From positions 1 through 23,797 of the forward strand of contig JAIEFH010000138.1 in assembly GCA_029067025.1 (NCBI GenBank): a stretch of DNA of 23,797 nucleotides. Direction: 5' to 3'. The notes below the pieces were generated by a model. It saw nothing but the letters and a program-made list of their open reading frames with translations, was not told the DNA's origin and searched no databases. This DNA is from Oscillospiraceae bacterium (GTDB taxonomy: Bacteria > Bacillota > Clostridia > Oscillospirales > Oscillospiraceae). A program made the translations under genes and the position numbers. This document shows, piece by piece, positions 13,937 through 21,398 of the stretch (positions are counted from its first letter, which is position 1; each line of letters begins with the position of its first letter).

Positions 13937-14890
13937 CTAAATAAGGGCATCAACTTCACCCAGCACCAGGGTGGTGGTCAACCCCTCGCTGCCGCAGGAC
14001 ACCTCGGTCTGGGCCGCCCGGTACTGCCCGTTGGCCCCGAAGCCATCCAGCTCCACCGACACCAGCTCCCCGGGCCATGCCAAAAAAGCCCCGGCCACGG
14101 TGATTTTCATCCGCACCCGCTCCCGGCGGGCGGCTTTGAGCTGATAGTCCGCGCTGTACCGCATGGCGGCGGTGCCGGTGGTGTTGGGCACTGTGATGAT
14201 TTTCCGGGCGCGTCCACCCTCCGCCAGAAAAGCGGGGTCAGACACCCACTGGGTGCCCCAGGTGGTTCGCCGCCGCACCGCCACCTGGCTGAGCACCCCG
14301 TGGCGCTCCTCCCGGTATTCCCAGCCGGTCACCGTGTCGCCCTCCCGAACGCGCAGCTCCTCCCCGTCAGCCGGGGCGTCCAGCACCAGCCGTCCCAGCC
14401 GGTCAAACCTGGGCACGACCCCGCCGTAATAGCAGGCGAACCGCCGCACCACGCTCCATTCGCTCTCCCCGCTGGCCACGGTGAAACCGCTGACGGCGGG
14501 CAAACCAGCGCCCCCCACCGTCTCCACGCCGTAGGGCGCCACGTGGTTCGCGATGATGTCCGCCCGGGTGCACCGCTGATACTCGGCGGGCATGGCCTCG
14601 TTGTCCAACAGCAGAGCCGCCATCCCCCGGCCGGACAGCTCCAGATAGAGCCCGTCCCTCCCGCAGATCACGGCAAACTCATCCACCACCCCGGTGAACA
14701 CCCGCTCGCCCTTCCATTCGGCGTAAAAACGGCAGGCAGCGGACATCTGTCTCTCCTGGCCCCGCTCCCACAGGCACCGCAGGAAAAAGCTGTCACAGGG
14801 GGTGTCGGTGCCGTAGCAGAATTTCCAGCTGACAGCGGTGGGCAGTTCCAGCTCCCCGCCATTGCCCAGCTTCACCCAGCACTGGATCAT
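13937..14890 (-). CDS. Tail hub protein, XkdQ / gpD-like
   Basis: The 317-residue protein is placed directly after the LysM protein, as xkdQ is after xkdP. It shows a beta-rich N-terminus (VKLGNGGELELPTAVSWKF), an internal LELSGRGMAALLLDNEA segment, the conserved WSVVRRFACYYGGVVPRFDRLGRL stretch (the hub domain also seen in late-control gpD proteins) and a C-terminal WPGELVSVELDGFG. It probably forms the trimeric hub that joins tube and spike. The start is the ATG at 14890, which overlaps the upstream stop as ATGA. An upstream in-frame extension to 15028 is ignored, as it lies inside the LysM gene. Confidence 0.85.
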   Translation of the reverse strand: MIQCWVKLGNGGELELPTAVSWKFCYGTDTPCDSFFLRCLWERGQERQMSAACRFYAEWKGERVFTGVVDEFAVICGRDGLYLELSGRGMAALLLDNEAMPAEYQRCTRADIIANHVAPYGVETVGGAGLPAVSGFTVASGESEWSVVRRFACYYGGVVPRFDRLGRLVLDAPADGEELRVREGDTVTGWEYREERHGVLSQVAVRRRTTWGTQWVSDPAFLAEGGRARKIITVPNTTGTAAMRYSADYQLKAARRERVRMKITVAGAFLAWPGELVSVELDGFGANGQYRAAQTEVSCGSEGLTTTLVLGEVDALI

Positions 14891-15456
14891 TTTATCCTCA
14901 CCTTCTGTCCCGGATAGATGAGGTTGGGGTTGCGGATGCCCGGATTCAAGGCGATGATCTGTCTTAGTGGCACCCCATACCGCTGGGACAGCCCCCACAG
15001 GGTGTCCCCCCGCACCACGGTGCACCATTCGCCCGCCTGTCCGTCCCCGGAGCTCTTATCGGAAACCCCCGCGGCCCGAACAGCCAGCTTTGTATCTCCG
15101 GTGCCGTCAATGACCTCCCAGAACTCAAAGGAGTAGGCCACATAGTCCCGCCGGGGCCGCTGGCGCAGCTCCAGCCCCGCGAACCATGCCGTGGTGGTCA
15201 TCCACACCGGGTGAACCAGCACCCCTGGCGTCTCCTCATAGAATACGCTGGCCAGCGCCTTGAAGGTGTCATAGGCCCCCTCGCCCACGAACTCCCCCTC
15301 TCCCTTCAGTACCCGGCGTGTCTGGCCCAGGCTCTGGATTTTGTGCCTGCCAAACGGGACCTTATGCACCGCCAGCTTCCGCTCAAAGGTAATGGAATAC
15401 ACCCTGGGGTTGTACGGCCACACAAAATTTTTAAACCGCATGGGGGAAAGGATCAT
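14887..15456 (-). CDS. LysM-containing tail protein, XkdP-like
   Basis: The 189-residue protein has an N-terminal tail domain (FKNFVWPYNPRVYSITFERK; PFGRHKIQSLGQTRRVLKGEGEF) like XkdP/gp53-type proteins. A glycine-serine linker follows, and then a C-terminal LysM domain from about 144 (VVRGDTLWGLSQRYGVPLRQ; NPNLIYPGQKVRIK). LysM binds glycan, and in tails it sits at the hub and is thought to hold the peptidoglycan. AAGGAGG lies 7 nt before the ATG. PBSX XkdP is about 235 residues, so this one is slightly short. Confidence 0.9.
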   Translation of the reverse strand: MILSPMRFKNFVWPYNPRVYSITFERKLAVHKVPFGRHKIQSLGQTRRVLKGEGEFVGEGAYDTFKALASVFYEETPGVLVHPVWMTTTAWFAGLELRQRPRRDYVAYSFEFWEVIDGTGDTKLAVRAAGVSDKSSGDGQAGEWCTVVRGDTLWGLSQRYGVPLRQIIALNPGIRNPNLIYPGQKVRIK

Positions 15457-15468
15457 GCTCCCGCCTCC

Positions 15469-16056
15469 TTAGAAAATACTCATGCCTCCGTCATACCGTC
15501 TGCTGTCCCGGCGCACCGCCCGATCCAGCTCATCCACGGTGAGGGCGGCGGCACGCCCCGGCTCTTCGGCGCGGAGCGTCCGTCCCGCCTGCTCCACAGG
15601 CAGGCTCTGAGCCGTCGGGCGGCTGGCCTGGGCAGTCCGGCGGTACAGCTCCTCCAGCCCTCGCTCCGCCGCCGCGCCGGAGGCTGGAGCGGTCTCTGTA
15701 TCCCCCTCCGCCGTCTGGCCATCCCTAGCCCTTAACGCGTGCGGTGCCGTCAGCCGGTTTTCATGCGCTGACGCCGGCCCGTCGTCCTCTGGCGGCTGTT
15801 CCCCGCCGGTACGGGGGATTGCCGCCCACAACTCCCCATGCTCCGTTGGTGCGGAAGCCGCCTCACGCTCCGCCTGCTCCGCCTGCTCCTCCTCTTCCCG
15901 GCTCTCCAAATCCGACCGGCTCTCCGGCTGGCTCTTACTTCTGGGCGCAGGGGCGGCGGGAGTCACCCGTTCCGCCGCCAGCGCCAGCGCGTCCTCCTGC
16001 TCCTCGTCGTCCTCATCCACCATCTGTGCCAGCAGCTCCTCCAGCCTATCGACCAC
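15469..16056 (-). CDS. Short acidic disordered protein in the tape-measure position
   Basis: I do not recognise a family. The 195-residue protein is strongly acidic and low in aromatic residues, with runs such as DEDDEEQEDAL and REEEEQAEQAEREAA. It has many Ala, Pro and Arg residues and no membrane span. Only the last part (ALTVDELDRAVRRDSRRYDG, ending MSIF) looks foldable. It starts with a GTG at 16056, behind GGGGGCGGGG, and overlaps the chaperone extension by 11 nt. Its place between the tail chaperone and the LysM protein is where phages carry a tape-measure gene of 600-1300 residues. It may be a very short tape measure, a hub-binding protein or a remnant. Confidence 0.7.
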   Translation of the reverse strand: MVDRLEELLAQMVDEDDEEQEDALALAAERVTPAAPAPRSKSQPESRSDLESREEEEQAEQAEREAASAPTEHGELWAAIPRTGGEQPPEDDGPASAHENRLTAPHALRARDGQTAEGDTETAPASGAAAERGLEELYRRTAQASRPTAQSLPVEQAGRTLRAEEPGRAAALTVDELDRAVRRDSRRYDGGMSIF

Positions 16057-16393
16057 CGTCCCCGCCCCCTTTCAGCTCCTGATACCGGGCCCAGTCAAAC
16101 CCGCTGTTCACCGACCAGCCCTCCCTGGGCGCGCCGCACACCGGGCAGGGCTCCGCCTCCGCCCGCTCCCGGCAGTCGGGGCACAGCCGTGCCAGCTCCT
16201 CCTCCTGATCCAGCGCCAGGTTGAGGGCGCACCACAGGTAATCCCGGTCAGTCATCTGTTTTGCCCGATCTTCGGTGGGCAGAGCGCCAAACAGACGGAG
16301 CACGCGCCACTGAAGGCGCTCATAACGCGCGTGCTCCAGGCTTTTTTTCGCCGGGAAATCTCCTCTTCCCCGTCCATCGGCGAGGGATTGCAC
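16046..16393 (-). CDS. Tail chaperone frameshift extension (gpGT-like, read by -1 shift)
   Basis: This frame is not expected to be translated from its own start. It has no good ribosome site, and its first 17 residues lie over the 3' part of the upstream chaperone. From the slip site at 16342 it encodes 98 residues (SLEHARYERLQWRVLRLFGA onward), giving a fusion of about 208 residues in total. It carries a zinc-ribbon pattern (CPDC near residue 168 of the fusion, then CPVC) and ends KGGGDGGR. Phage tail chaperones use a minor frameshift product to recruit tube subunits to the tape measure. The extension overlaps the disordered protein gene by 11 nt. Confidence 0.75.
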   Translation of the reverse strand: MQSLADGRGRGDFPAKKSLEHARYERLQWRVLRLFGALPTEDRAKQMTDRDYLWCALNLALDQEEELARLCPDCRERAEAEPCPVCGAPREGWSVNSGFDWARYQELKGGGDGGR

Positions 16394-16671
16394 TCCCGGT
16401 TAAACGCCGCCCAGGCGTCCGCCAGCCGTGCGATGTCCTCCACCCGCAGGCTGTCCAGCGCCTCCTGGCCGCTCTCAAATACCGGCTTGCCTACCCGCTC
16501 CAGCGCCTTCGCGATCAGGCAGGCGTTGCGGCACAGCGCCCGCTCCCTGCCGTCCTGAGCCAAAGCATCGCCCTCCCGCCGCGCCTCCAGCACCTCCCGG
16601 GCGGACAGCAGCCGCAGCGTCCCTTCCTTCACCTTTACTCGGTCCGGCCCGGCCCAAAATGCCCTGTCCAT
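16252..16671 (-). CDS. Tail assembly chaperone (gpG/XkdN-like), short form
   Basis: The 139-residue protein lies directly after the tube gene, the standard place of tail chaperones. It starts MDRAFWAGPDRVKVKEGTLR and has a helical middle (FESGQEALDSLRVEDIARLADAW) and a polar GEEEISRRKK at 101-110, where the frameshift site lies. Beyond residue 110 the zero-frame sequence (AWSTRVMSAFSGAC...) looks like out-of-frame coding and ends soon after, as expected when most ribosomes simply finish. No typical ribosome site was needed for the call: the ATG at 16671 abuts the tube gene stop. Confidence 0.82.
   Translation of the reverse strand: MDRAFWAGPDRVKVKEGTLRLLSAREVLEARREGDALAQDGRERALCRNACLIAKALERVGKPVFESGQEALDSLRVEDIARLADAWAAFNRECNPSPMDGEEEISRRKKAWSTRVMSAFSGACSVCLALCPPKIGQNR
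16297..16348 (-). promoter_or_regulatory. -1 programmed frameshift site with stimulatory stem-loop
   Basis: The transcript has a heptamer A-AAA-AAA (16348-16342) in the right phase, after CGA. Four nt later (GCCT) a perfect 11-bp stem follows: GGAGCACGCGC (16337-16327) pairing with GCGCGTGCTCC (16307-16297), with a 19-nt loop. Slipping by -1 turns the reading to AGC CTG GAG, which continues into the 16046-16393 frame. Confidence 0.88.
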
Positions 16672-17085
16672 TTACGCCGCCATCTCCATCCGGTTCTTAG
16701 CCACCAGGATCAGCTTTTCCGCCACCATCTGGCCCAGCTTGGCGTCCTCCTGGATTTCGCTCCACTGGCAGTCGGAGTAGATCACCTTGCGATCCGGCTT
16801 ACAAATGACCAGGGAGAAGTTTTTCAGGCTGTAAAAGTCCAGCCCGTCAGCGGCGGCCTGGTCGGTGGCGTACAGCCTGGTGAGCTGAATGACATAGCTC
16901 TGGGGCCCCTGCACCGTGGCCACCGGCTCCTCCTCGCCGAAGGCCTCTACCGAGTAGGAGCTGCGGGTGGCTTTGCAGCTGTAGCTCTGCACCACCGCCA
17001 CCTTCTGCCCGTCCAGCTCCAGCCAGATGTCCGAGCTGGTGGGGAATCCCGCGGCGCTCAGCCCCGCGCTGATACTTGTACTCAT
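16672..17085 (-). CDS. Phage tail tube protein (XkdM-like)
   Basis: The 137-residue protein lies between the sheath and the chaperone, the place of the tube gene in myovirus tails. Its start (MSTSISAGLSAAGFPTSSDI) is followed by beta-rich segments (IWLELDGQKVAVVQSYSC; SYVIQLTRLYATDQAA; LVICKPDRKVIYSDCQW) of tube-fold length. The ATG at 17085 has AAGGAGG 7 nt upstream; the open frame extends to 17187, but that part lies over the sheath gene. The protein stacks in hexamers to form the inner tail tube. PBSX XkdM is about 147 residues. Confidence 0.85.
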   Translation of the reverse strand: MSTSISAGLSAAGFPTSSDIWLELDGQKVAVVQSYSCKATRSSYSVEAFGEEEPVATVQGPQSYVIQLTRLYATDQAAADGLDFYSLKNFSLVICKPDRKVIYSDCQWSEIQEDAKLGQMVAEKLILVAKNRMEMAA

Positions 17086-17111
17086 TTCATGACCTCCTTG
17101 TATTCGCGCCA

Positions 17112-18146
17112 TCAAACGGTAATGTGCGCGGACAGCCAGATCTGGTTCAGCCCATGGGCCACGGTGAAGGCGAACTCCACCAGGCACACCGTGGGGTCGT
17201 CCTCCAGGGCAGACACCGTCACATCCTCATAGCTGTCGATGATCTCCCGGCTCACCCGCTTTTCCAGCTCCATCACCGTCTGGGAGCGAATGGCGCCCCG
17301 GGTCTGGGTGGTGTTTTTGGCACGGCTGAACTTGGCCCGCAGGGCATTGCGCAGACCGGGGATTACCTCGTCCACCACCAGGATGGTGGTCAGCTCCCGC
17401 CATGTGGCGTCCTCCGCGCCGCCGGTGGTGGTTCTGGTGGTGACGCCCCGCACCACGTAGTACGATCCCGCCAGCATCTCCAGCGCCGTCACGCCACCCC
17501 GCACCAGCAGATCAATCTCGTTGTCGTCGTAGCTGCACTCCAGCCCATCCAGCCCATAGAGCTGTGCGCCGCCCAGGGGCAGCGCCGGGTCGGTGTTCCC
17601 CGCGATGGCTCCCGCCACCGCCGCGGCGCAGGAGACGCCGCCGGAGCCGTCCCCCGCGCCGGGGGCCACCAGCACCACCCGCTCACAGTTGAGCCCCGCA
17701 GCTCGTTTCACCAGCTGCTCCGCGCTCTCGCCGGCGGCGCCCCCCACCACGGCGATGCGCTCCCTCCGAAGGCCGGAGCACTCCTGCACCATGGTTTTCA
17801 GCGCCTGCTGCACGCTCAGATCTGTGCTGTCGCACACCACCACCGCCGCGTCCTCAATGGCGGCCACCGTGGCGAAGGCGGCGGCATAGTCCTCCCCGGC
17901 GGGCACACCGTATACCACGCCCGCGCCGTTGCGGATGGCCAGCTGGGCCAGACGGCTCAGCGCGCAGTCGCCCACGTCCCCCTCCGCCTTGCTGTAGCTG
18001 GTCCACTGATAGACGCTCTTTTCATTTTCCCCCTGCGCGGCGGCCACCACCGCCACCTTGCTGCCTCCCACCGAGGCAGCGGTTAGGCTGGATGTCTCAT
18101 AGGAGGAATACACTCCCGGCCGCTCATGATTGGTCGCTATGCTCAT
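17112..18146 (-). CDS. Contractile tail sheath protein (XkdK-like)
   Basis: The 344-residue protein starts MSIATNHERPGVYSSYETSS, the RPGVY(x)-type opening of sheath proteins. It has an internal nucleotide-like alpha/beta region (VVVCDSTDLSVQQALKTMVQ; ERIAVVGGAAGESAEQLV; ERVVLVAPG). Its C-terminal domain (RELTTILVVDEVIPGLRNALRAKF; RTRGAIRSQTVMELEKRVS) is the strand-exchange part that links neighbouring sheath subunits. Sheath identifies the tail as contractile. The ATG at 18146 overlaps the preceding stop by 4 nt (ATGA). PBSX XkdK is longer (about 466 residues), so domain loss at the protruding part is likely. Confidence 0.92.
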   Translation of the reverse strand: MSIATNHERPGVYSSYETSSLTAASVGGSKVAVVAAAQGENEKSVYQWTSYSKAEGDVGDCALSRLAQLAIRNGAGVVYGVPAGEDYAAAFATVAAIEDAAVVVCDSTDLSVQQALKTMVQECSGLRRERIAVVGGAAGESAEQLVKRAAGLNCERVVLVAPGAGDGSGGVSCAAAVAGAIAGNTDPALPLGGAQLYGLDGLECSYDDNEIDLLVRGGVTALEMLAGSYYVVRGVTTRTTTGGAEDATWRELTTILVVDEVIPGLRNALRAKFSRAKNTTQTRGAIRSQTVMELEKRVSREIIDSYEDVTVSALEDDPTVCLVEFAFTVAHGLNQIWLSAHITV

Positions 18147-18643
18147 TTCATCCTTCCTTTCACCTCAAAGTCCACAAAGGCCCCGCCGCCGCTTTCCGCG
18201 GCGGCCACCAGCCACGCCCTGCACCGGCAGCTGACCTGCAAGTGGTACAGCCCCGTACTCTCCAGGAACTCCACCCGGCCCGTCTGAAGCTCCAGAGCAG
18301 TCAGTCCCGCCGCCCCCTGGCACACCAGCGTCTCTGTGACCGTCTCCGCCGCCTGCTGGCAGGCGCTCTCGCCCCCGTCCCTGGGGGCGTAGATGTCCAG
18401 TGCCAAGGTCAGCTCTACCTCCCGGCCATAGAGCTCCCGCTCGGCCCCGTTGGGCTCCCGGCGCATCCCCAGGTAGTCCTTGAACCCGCCGGGGGCGCAC
18501 ACCACCCGGCTCAGCGACACCGCCGCCACAGCCTCCCGCCACCGGCTGGCACGCTGGCTCTCCATGGCGGTGACGGCGTTCACCCCAGCCTGCCGCAGCT
18601 GCTGGGCCACCGCCTCCCGCAGGGTGTTCAGCGCCCCGTTCAT
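18143..18643 (-). CDS. Tail terminator/completion protein, XkdJ/YqbJ-position
   Basis: The 166-residue protein lies between the head-closure protein and the sheath, where tail terminator proteins of the gpU/XkdJ type are found. It has an N-terminal helix (MNGALNTLREAVAQQLRQAG) and a beta-rich middle (ELYGREVELTLALDIYAPRDGG; VEFLESTGLYHLQVSCRCRAW). I chose the ATG at 18643, which overlaps the previous stop as ATGA with GGAG 8 nt upstream; the frame opens at 18679. The function rests on position and size more than on a motif. Confidence 0.62.
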   Translation of the reverse strand: MNGALNTLREAVAQQLRQAGVNAVTAMESQRASRWREAVAAVSLSRVVCAPGGFKDYLGMRREPNGAERELYGREVELTLALDIYAPRDGGESACQQAAETVTETLVCQGAAGLTALELQTGRVEFLESTGLYHLQVSCRCRAWLVAAAESGGGAFVDFEVKGRMK

Positions 18644-18975
18644 GGCGCGTTCTCCGGGCAGGGCCGCAGGGCCAGCCACAGGTGGGTGACCTGTCCGCCC
18701 ACCCAGATGGGCCGCACGGTCATCACCTCATAGCGTCCGCCTCCCCACTCCAGCCAGCCCCCGGGCCCGACTTTGTCCATGGGCAGTCCCGGCTCCGCCA
18801 GTCCCAGGAATTTGTCCTGGGAGTAGCTGCCCAGCGCCCCAGCGGTGTACTGCCAATCCGCCTGGGTCATGGGCTGGACAATGGCCATGCCCCGGCCCGC
18901 CTCGGTGCCGTCCTCACGGCGGCACACCATCTCCTGCCCGTAGGTCTTGATGACCCACTCAAACGCCTCGATCAA
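18640..18975 (-). CDS. Head closure protein (XkdH-like)
   Basis: The 111-residue protein is compact and beta-rich (MIEAFEWVIKTYGQEMVCRR; GGWLEWGGGRYEVMTVRPIW; QVTHLWLALRPC). This pattern and its place after the connector suit head-closure (head-tail joining) proteins. Its start is a TTG at 18975 whose last two bases belong to the stop of the upstream gene. Assigned by position and size. Confidence 0.6.
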   Translation of the reverse strand: MIEAFEWVIKTYGQEMVCRREDGTEAGRGMAIVQPMTQADWQYTAGALGSYSQDKFLGLAEPGLPMDKVGPGGWLEWGGGRYEVMTVRPIWVGGQVTHLWLALRPCPENAP

Positions 18976-19322
18976 CCTCTCACCCCCCGAAACACAAACC
19001 CGTCGTCCCTGAGAAACGGGGCCATCAGCTCCATGGCCCGCTCAGACAGTTTTCCGCCGTCCGACGCCCCGTCCCGCCGCACCGAGATGTCCCCGGCGGA
19101 CAGGGACGTAATCCCTTCCAGTCCCTGTCCACCCCGCAGCCAGTCCATGGCCAGCCACGCCGCCGCCAGGGGGTAGGCCCCCTGGCAGTCCTCCGGCGTC
19201 AGGCCGTCTTTCAGCCGCCGGTCCAGCATTTGGCAGGCGTTGACGCACAGCGTCCGCAGCACGTCCTCGTCCTGCCCCGCGCCTCCCAGCGCCTGCACCA
19301 GCTCCATTACCTGTTCTGTCAT
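18972..19322 (-). CDS. Head-tail connector, gp6/XkdG-region type
   Basis: The 116-residue protein is helical (MTEQVMELVQALGGAGQDED; VLRTLCVNACQMLDRRL; YPLAAAWLAMDWL) with an ITSLSAGDISVRRD segment before a C-terminal helix. That segment is typical of the gp6-like connector (adaptor) proteins that bind the portal. AGGAGG lies 7 nt before the ATG and overlaps the upstream stop codon. The family is inferred from pattern and place. Confidence 0.68.
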   Translation of the reverse strand: MTEQVMELVQALGGAGQDEDVLRTLCVNACQMLDRRLKDGLTPEDCQGAYPLAAAWLAMDWLRGGQGLEGITSLSAGDISVRRDGASDGGKLSERAMELMAPFLRDDGFVFRGVRG

Positions 19323-19333
19323 CCGTCCGCCTC

Positions 19334-20209
19334 CTAAATGAGGAAGGCCCCGTCGGCGATCTCAGGCGGAACGGCCTCCTCGCCGTAGCTCAGCTGCACG
19401 CCGGAGCCCAGCAGCTTGTCCGCTTTCCCCCGGTACAGCTTGATGAGCCCCAACAGCTCCTCCTCGTCCAGCCTGTCCGCCACCTTTTCCAGCAGCCGGT
19501 GTTCCGCGTCCGGCTCGGCGATGCCCGCCAGCCGCACCATCTCGCGGCGCAGGCCCTTGAGGTACTTCCGCCCCAGCCGGGCCTCGTCCTCCATGCGCCT
19601 GCCCGCGCTCTTGATGACCCCGGCCTTCCGCTGAGCGGGCACCGCCACAAAGGACCACTCGTAGGCGTCGGTGGCCCCGGTGAGTACGCCGTGGCATACC
19701 TGCCCGTCGTACTCCTCACCCTTCTCATGGGGGCAGTCGCCCAGCTCGCCGCCGCAAATAGAGCACAAAACCTGTTCCACGGCGCAGCCCACGCTGACCT
19801 CCCGCTTGATGCCGCCGTCGATCTCGGCGATGAGGGCGGCGTTCTCGTCGGTGCGCATCAGGTACGCCCACCCCTTGAGATAGCGGCAGGGCCGCCCGTC
19901 GGCGGTGGTTGCCTCCGGCTCGTCCACCACCTGGGTGCGGTAAATGCGGGCGGTCTGCCCTTTCGCGCTCCATTGGTGGTCGAACACCCCGGACACCCCC
20001 ACGAACATAGGGGCCAGCTCATCCAGCGTGCTGTCGTCGAACCGCTCAAAGTCCCGGTCTATGTCATTGTCGCACAGCCGCAGGGCGAACGTGTACACCT
20101 CGTCCGCCCCCAGCTCCCGCCGGGAAAGGGCGTTGATGAGTGCCAGCTCGTCCGCCTCCGGCGTGCCGATGCCCTTGACCCGCGCGTCCTTACTGATCTG
20201 CATTTCCAT
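19334..20209 (-). CDS. HK97-type prohead protease with Cys-rich insertion
   Basis: The 291-residue protein resembles S78 (HK97) prohead proteases in its core. A His in VSGVFDHQWSAKGQTARIYR and a Ser in IKREVSVGCAVEQ match the catalytic His and Ser positions of that family, and SFVAVPAQRKAGVIK matches its exit strand. Between the two halves sits a Cys-rich segment CSICGGELGDCPHEKGEEYD...C, which could bind zinc. A helical C-terminal half follows (RRMEDEARLGRKYLKGLRREM; LEKVADRLDEEELLGLIKLY), perhaps scaffold-like. The start is the ATG at 20209, with GGAGGAGGAG upstream, overlapping the portal stop by 20 nt. The protease call is from motifs and place; catalysis is not proven. Confidence 0.7.
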   Translation of the reverse strand: MEMQISKDARVKGIGTPEADELALINALSRRELGADEVYTFALRLCDNDIDRDFERFDDSTLDELAPMFVGVSGVFDHQWSAKGQTARIYRTQVVDEPEATTADGRPCRYLKGWAYLMRTDENAALIAEIDGGIKREVSVGCAVEQVLCSICGGELGDCPHEKGEEYDGQVCHGVLTGATDAYEWSFVAVPAQRKAGVIKSAGRRMEDEARLGRKYLKGLRREMVRLAGIAEPDAEHRLLEKVADRLDEEELLGLIKLYRGKADKLLGSGVQLSYGEEAVPPEIADGAFLI

Positions 20210-21398
20210 TCTCCTCCTCCATGGCCCTGGCCTGGGCCCGGTACAGCGCCGCTCTAGCCTCCGACTCCTCGTCCTGGAGGTTCACGTCCGTCCAGCCGAT
20301 GTCCACATGGTCGTCAAACCCCCGCAGCCGCAGCCAGAGCTCACAAATCCGCTCCACCACCGGCTCCAGCCCCCGTCGGATAGCGGCGATCTCACTGGTC
20401 ATGATGTCGGCCTGCTGTGAACTCATCCGTTCGGTGGACGACCAGCTCAGCCCCAGCAGGAAGGGCGGGATACCCGTTTTGGCCACCAACTGCTCCAAAA
20501 TCTGCCGCACGGGCACCTCGCTGTCCAGCACCTGGTTGTCCGCCCCGATGGTACGGATTTCCACATCACCGGCGCACACGAAGTCCCGCACGGCGCCGTC
20601 CCGGCCCGCCTGCATGGCGGCGCCCCACTCCTTTGCCACCGCGTTGCACCGCTCCTGGGCCAATGCGCCGTTTTCACCCTTGCACACCACAGCGAAGCGC
20701 ACGTTGCCCATGCGCTCCCAGTTCTTGCCCATGGCCTCAAAGATTTTCAGCAAAATCTCCGCCAAAAAGGGCATGGAGCGCAGCATAGACACCCCATAGG
20801 GGGCGCAGGTCTCCGGCTGGAAAGGGGTGAACAGCAGCAGCTCCTGCCGCTCCAGCTCCCGCACGGTTCCGTCTCTGTCCCGGGCGCACAGGGCGAAATC
20901 CAGCGGACTCTCCCCTTCTTTGATCTCCACCCGGCTCACGTCGGCGCACAGCAGGGCGGCGATATCCCGTCCGTCCCGGCTGGGCACTATCTCGCCCACC
21001 GCCCGGCCGCAGGTAATCATAGAGTCCAAATACTGATCCAAGAAGCTCTGAATCCCCCGCTGTCCCCGGCCCACGGGCACAGTGCGCAGGAAGCGGTCCA
21101 GCCCCTCCTGGGCCCGCTGGTCCCGACAGATGGCACTTACCCCACCGCACAGCCGCACCAGCTTGCAGATGGCGGCGTCCACTACGGGCACCGCCTCCCG
21201 GATGGCCCGGTACAGCGCGATCTCCCCATGGTTCAACGGCACATACCCGTCCAGCTGCGTGAACGGATGCCGCCCCGTGTCCCGGAGCTGGGCAGCGGCA
21301 GCTGCCATCTCCCCGGGTTGGGCGGCAGTAGCCGCCATCTCCCCGCGGCGGGCGGCAGCCGCCGCCCCCCGCTCCGTGTTCCGTTTTTTCCCGCTCAT
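20190..21398 (-). CDS. Phage portal protein
   Basis: The 402-residue protein is a portal: YLDSMITCGRAVGEIV, LLLFTPFQPETCAPYGVSML, LAEILLKIFEAMGKNWERMG, a long helix-and-crown region and GIPPFLLGLSWSSTERMSSQQADIM are typical of the fold. The portal is the ring at one capsid vertex through which DNA enters. The start is the ATG at 21398, which overlaps the capsid stop (TGATG). The N-terminus carries three tandem ten-residue units (11-40). It lies after the capsid gene, an unusual place, and before the protease. No clear ribosome site is present, so translation is likely coupled. Confidence 0.88.
   Translation of the reverse strand: MSGKKRNTERGAAAAARRGEMAATAAQPGEMAAAAAQLRDTGRHPFTQLDGYVPLNHGEIALYRAIREAVPVVDAAICKLVRLCGGVSAICRDQRAQEGLDRFLRTVPVGRGQRGIQSFLDQYLDSMITCGRAVGEIVPSRDGRDIAALLCADVSRVEIKEGESPLDFALCARDRDGTVRELERQELLLFTPFQPETCAPYGVSMLRSMPFLAEILLKIFEAMGKNWERMGNVRFAVVCKGENGALAQERCNAVAKEWGAAMQAGRDGAVRDFVCAGDVEIRTIGADNQVLDSEVPVRQILEQLVAKTGIPPFLLGLSWSSTERMSSQQADIMTSEIAAIRRGLEPVVERICELWLRLRGFDDHVDIGWTDVNLQDEESEARAALYRAQARAMEEENGNADQ
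21279..21368 (-). repeat. Three tandem 30-bp units in the portal gene
   Basis: In frame, the units encode GAAAAARRGE, MAATAAQPGE and MAAAAAQLRD. The second and third share most of their bases. The unit length keeps the frame open. Confidence 0.8.

Noticed and set aside
16261..18086. Long plus-strand open frames opposite the tail genes
   Set aside because: Low-quality His/Gln/Arg-rich products without ribosome sites, while the minus strand holds a coherent tail operon.
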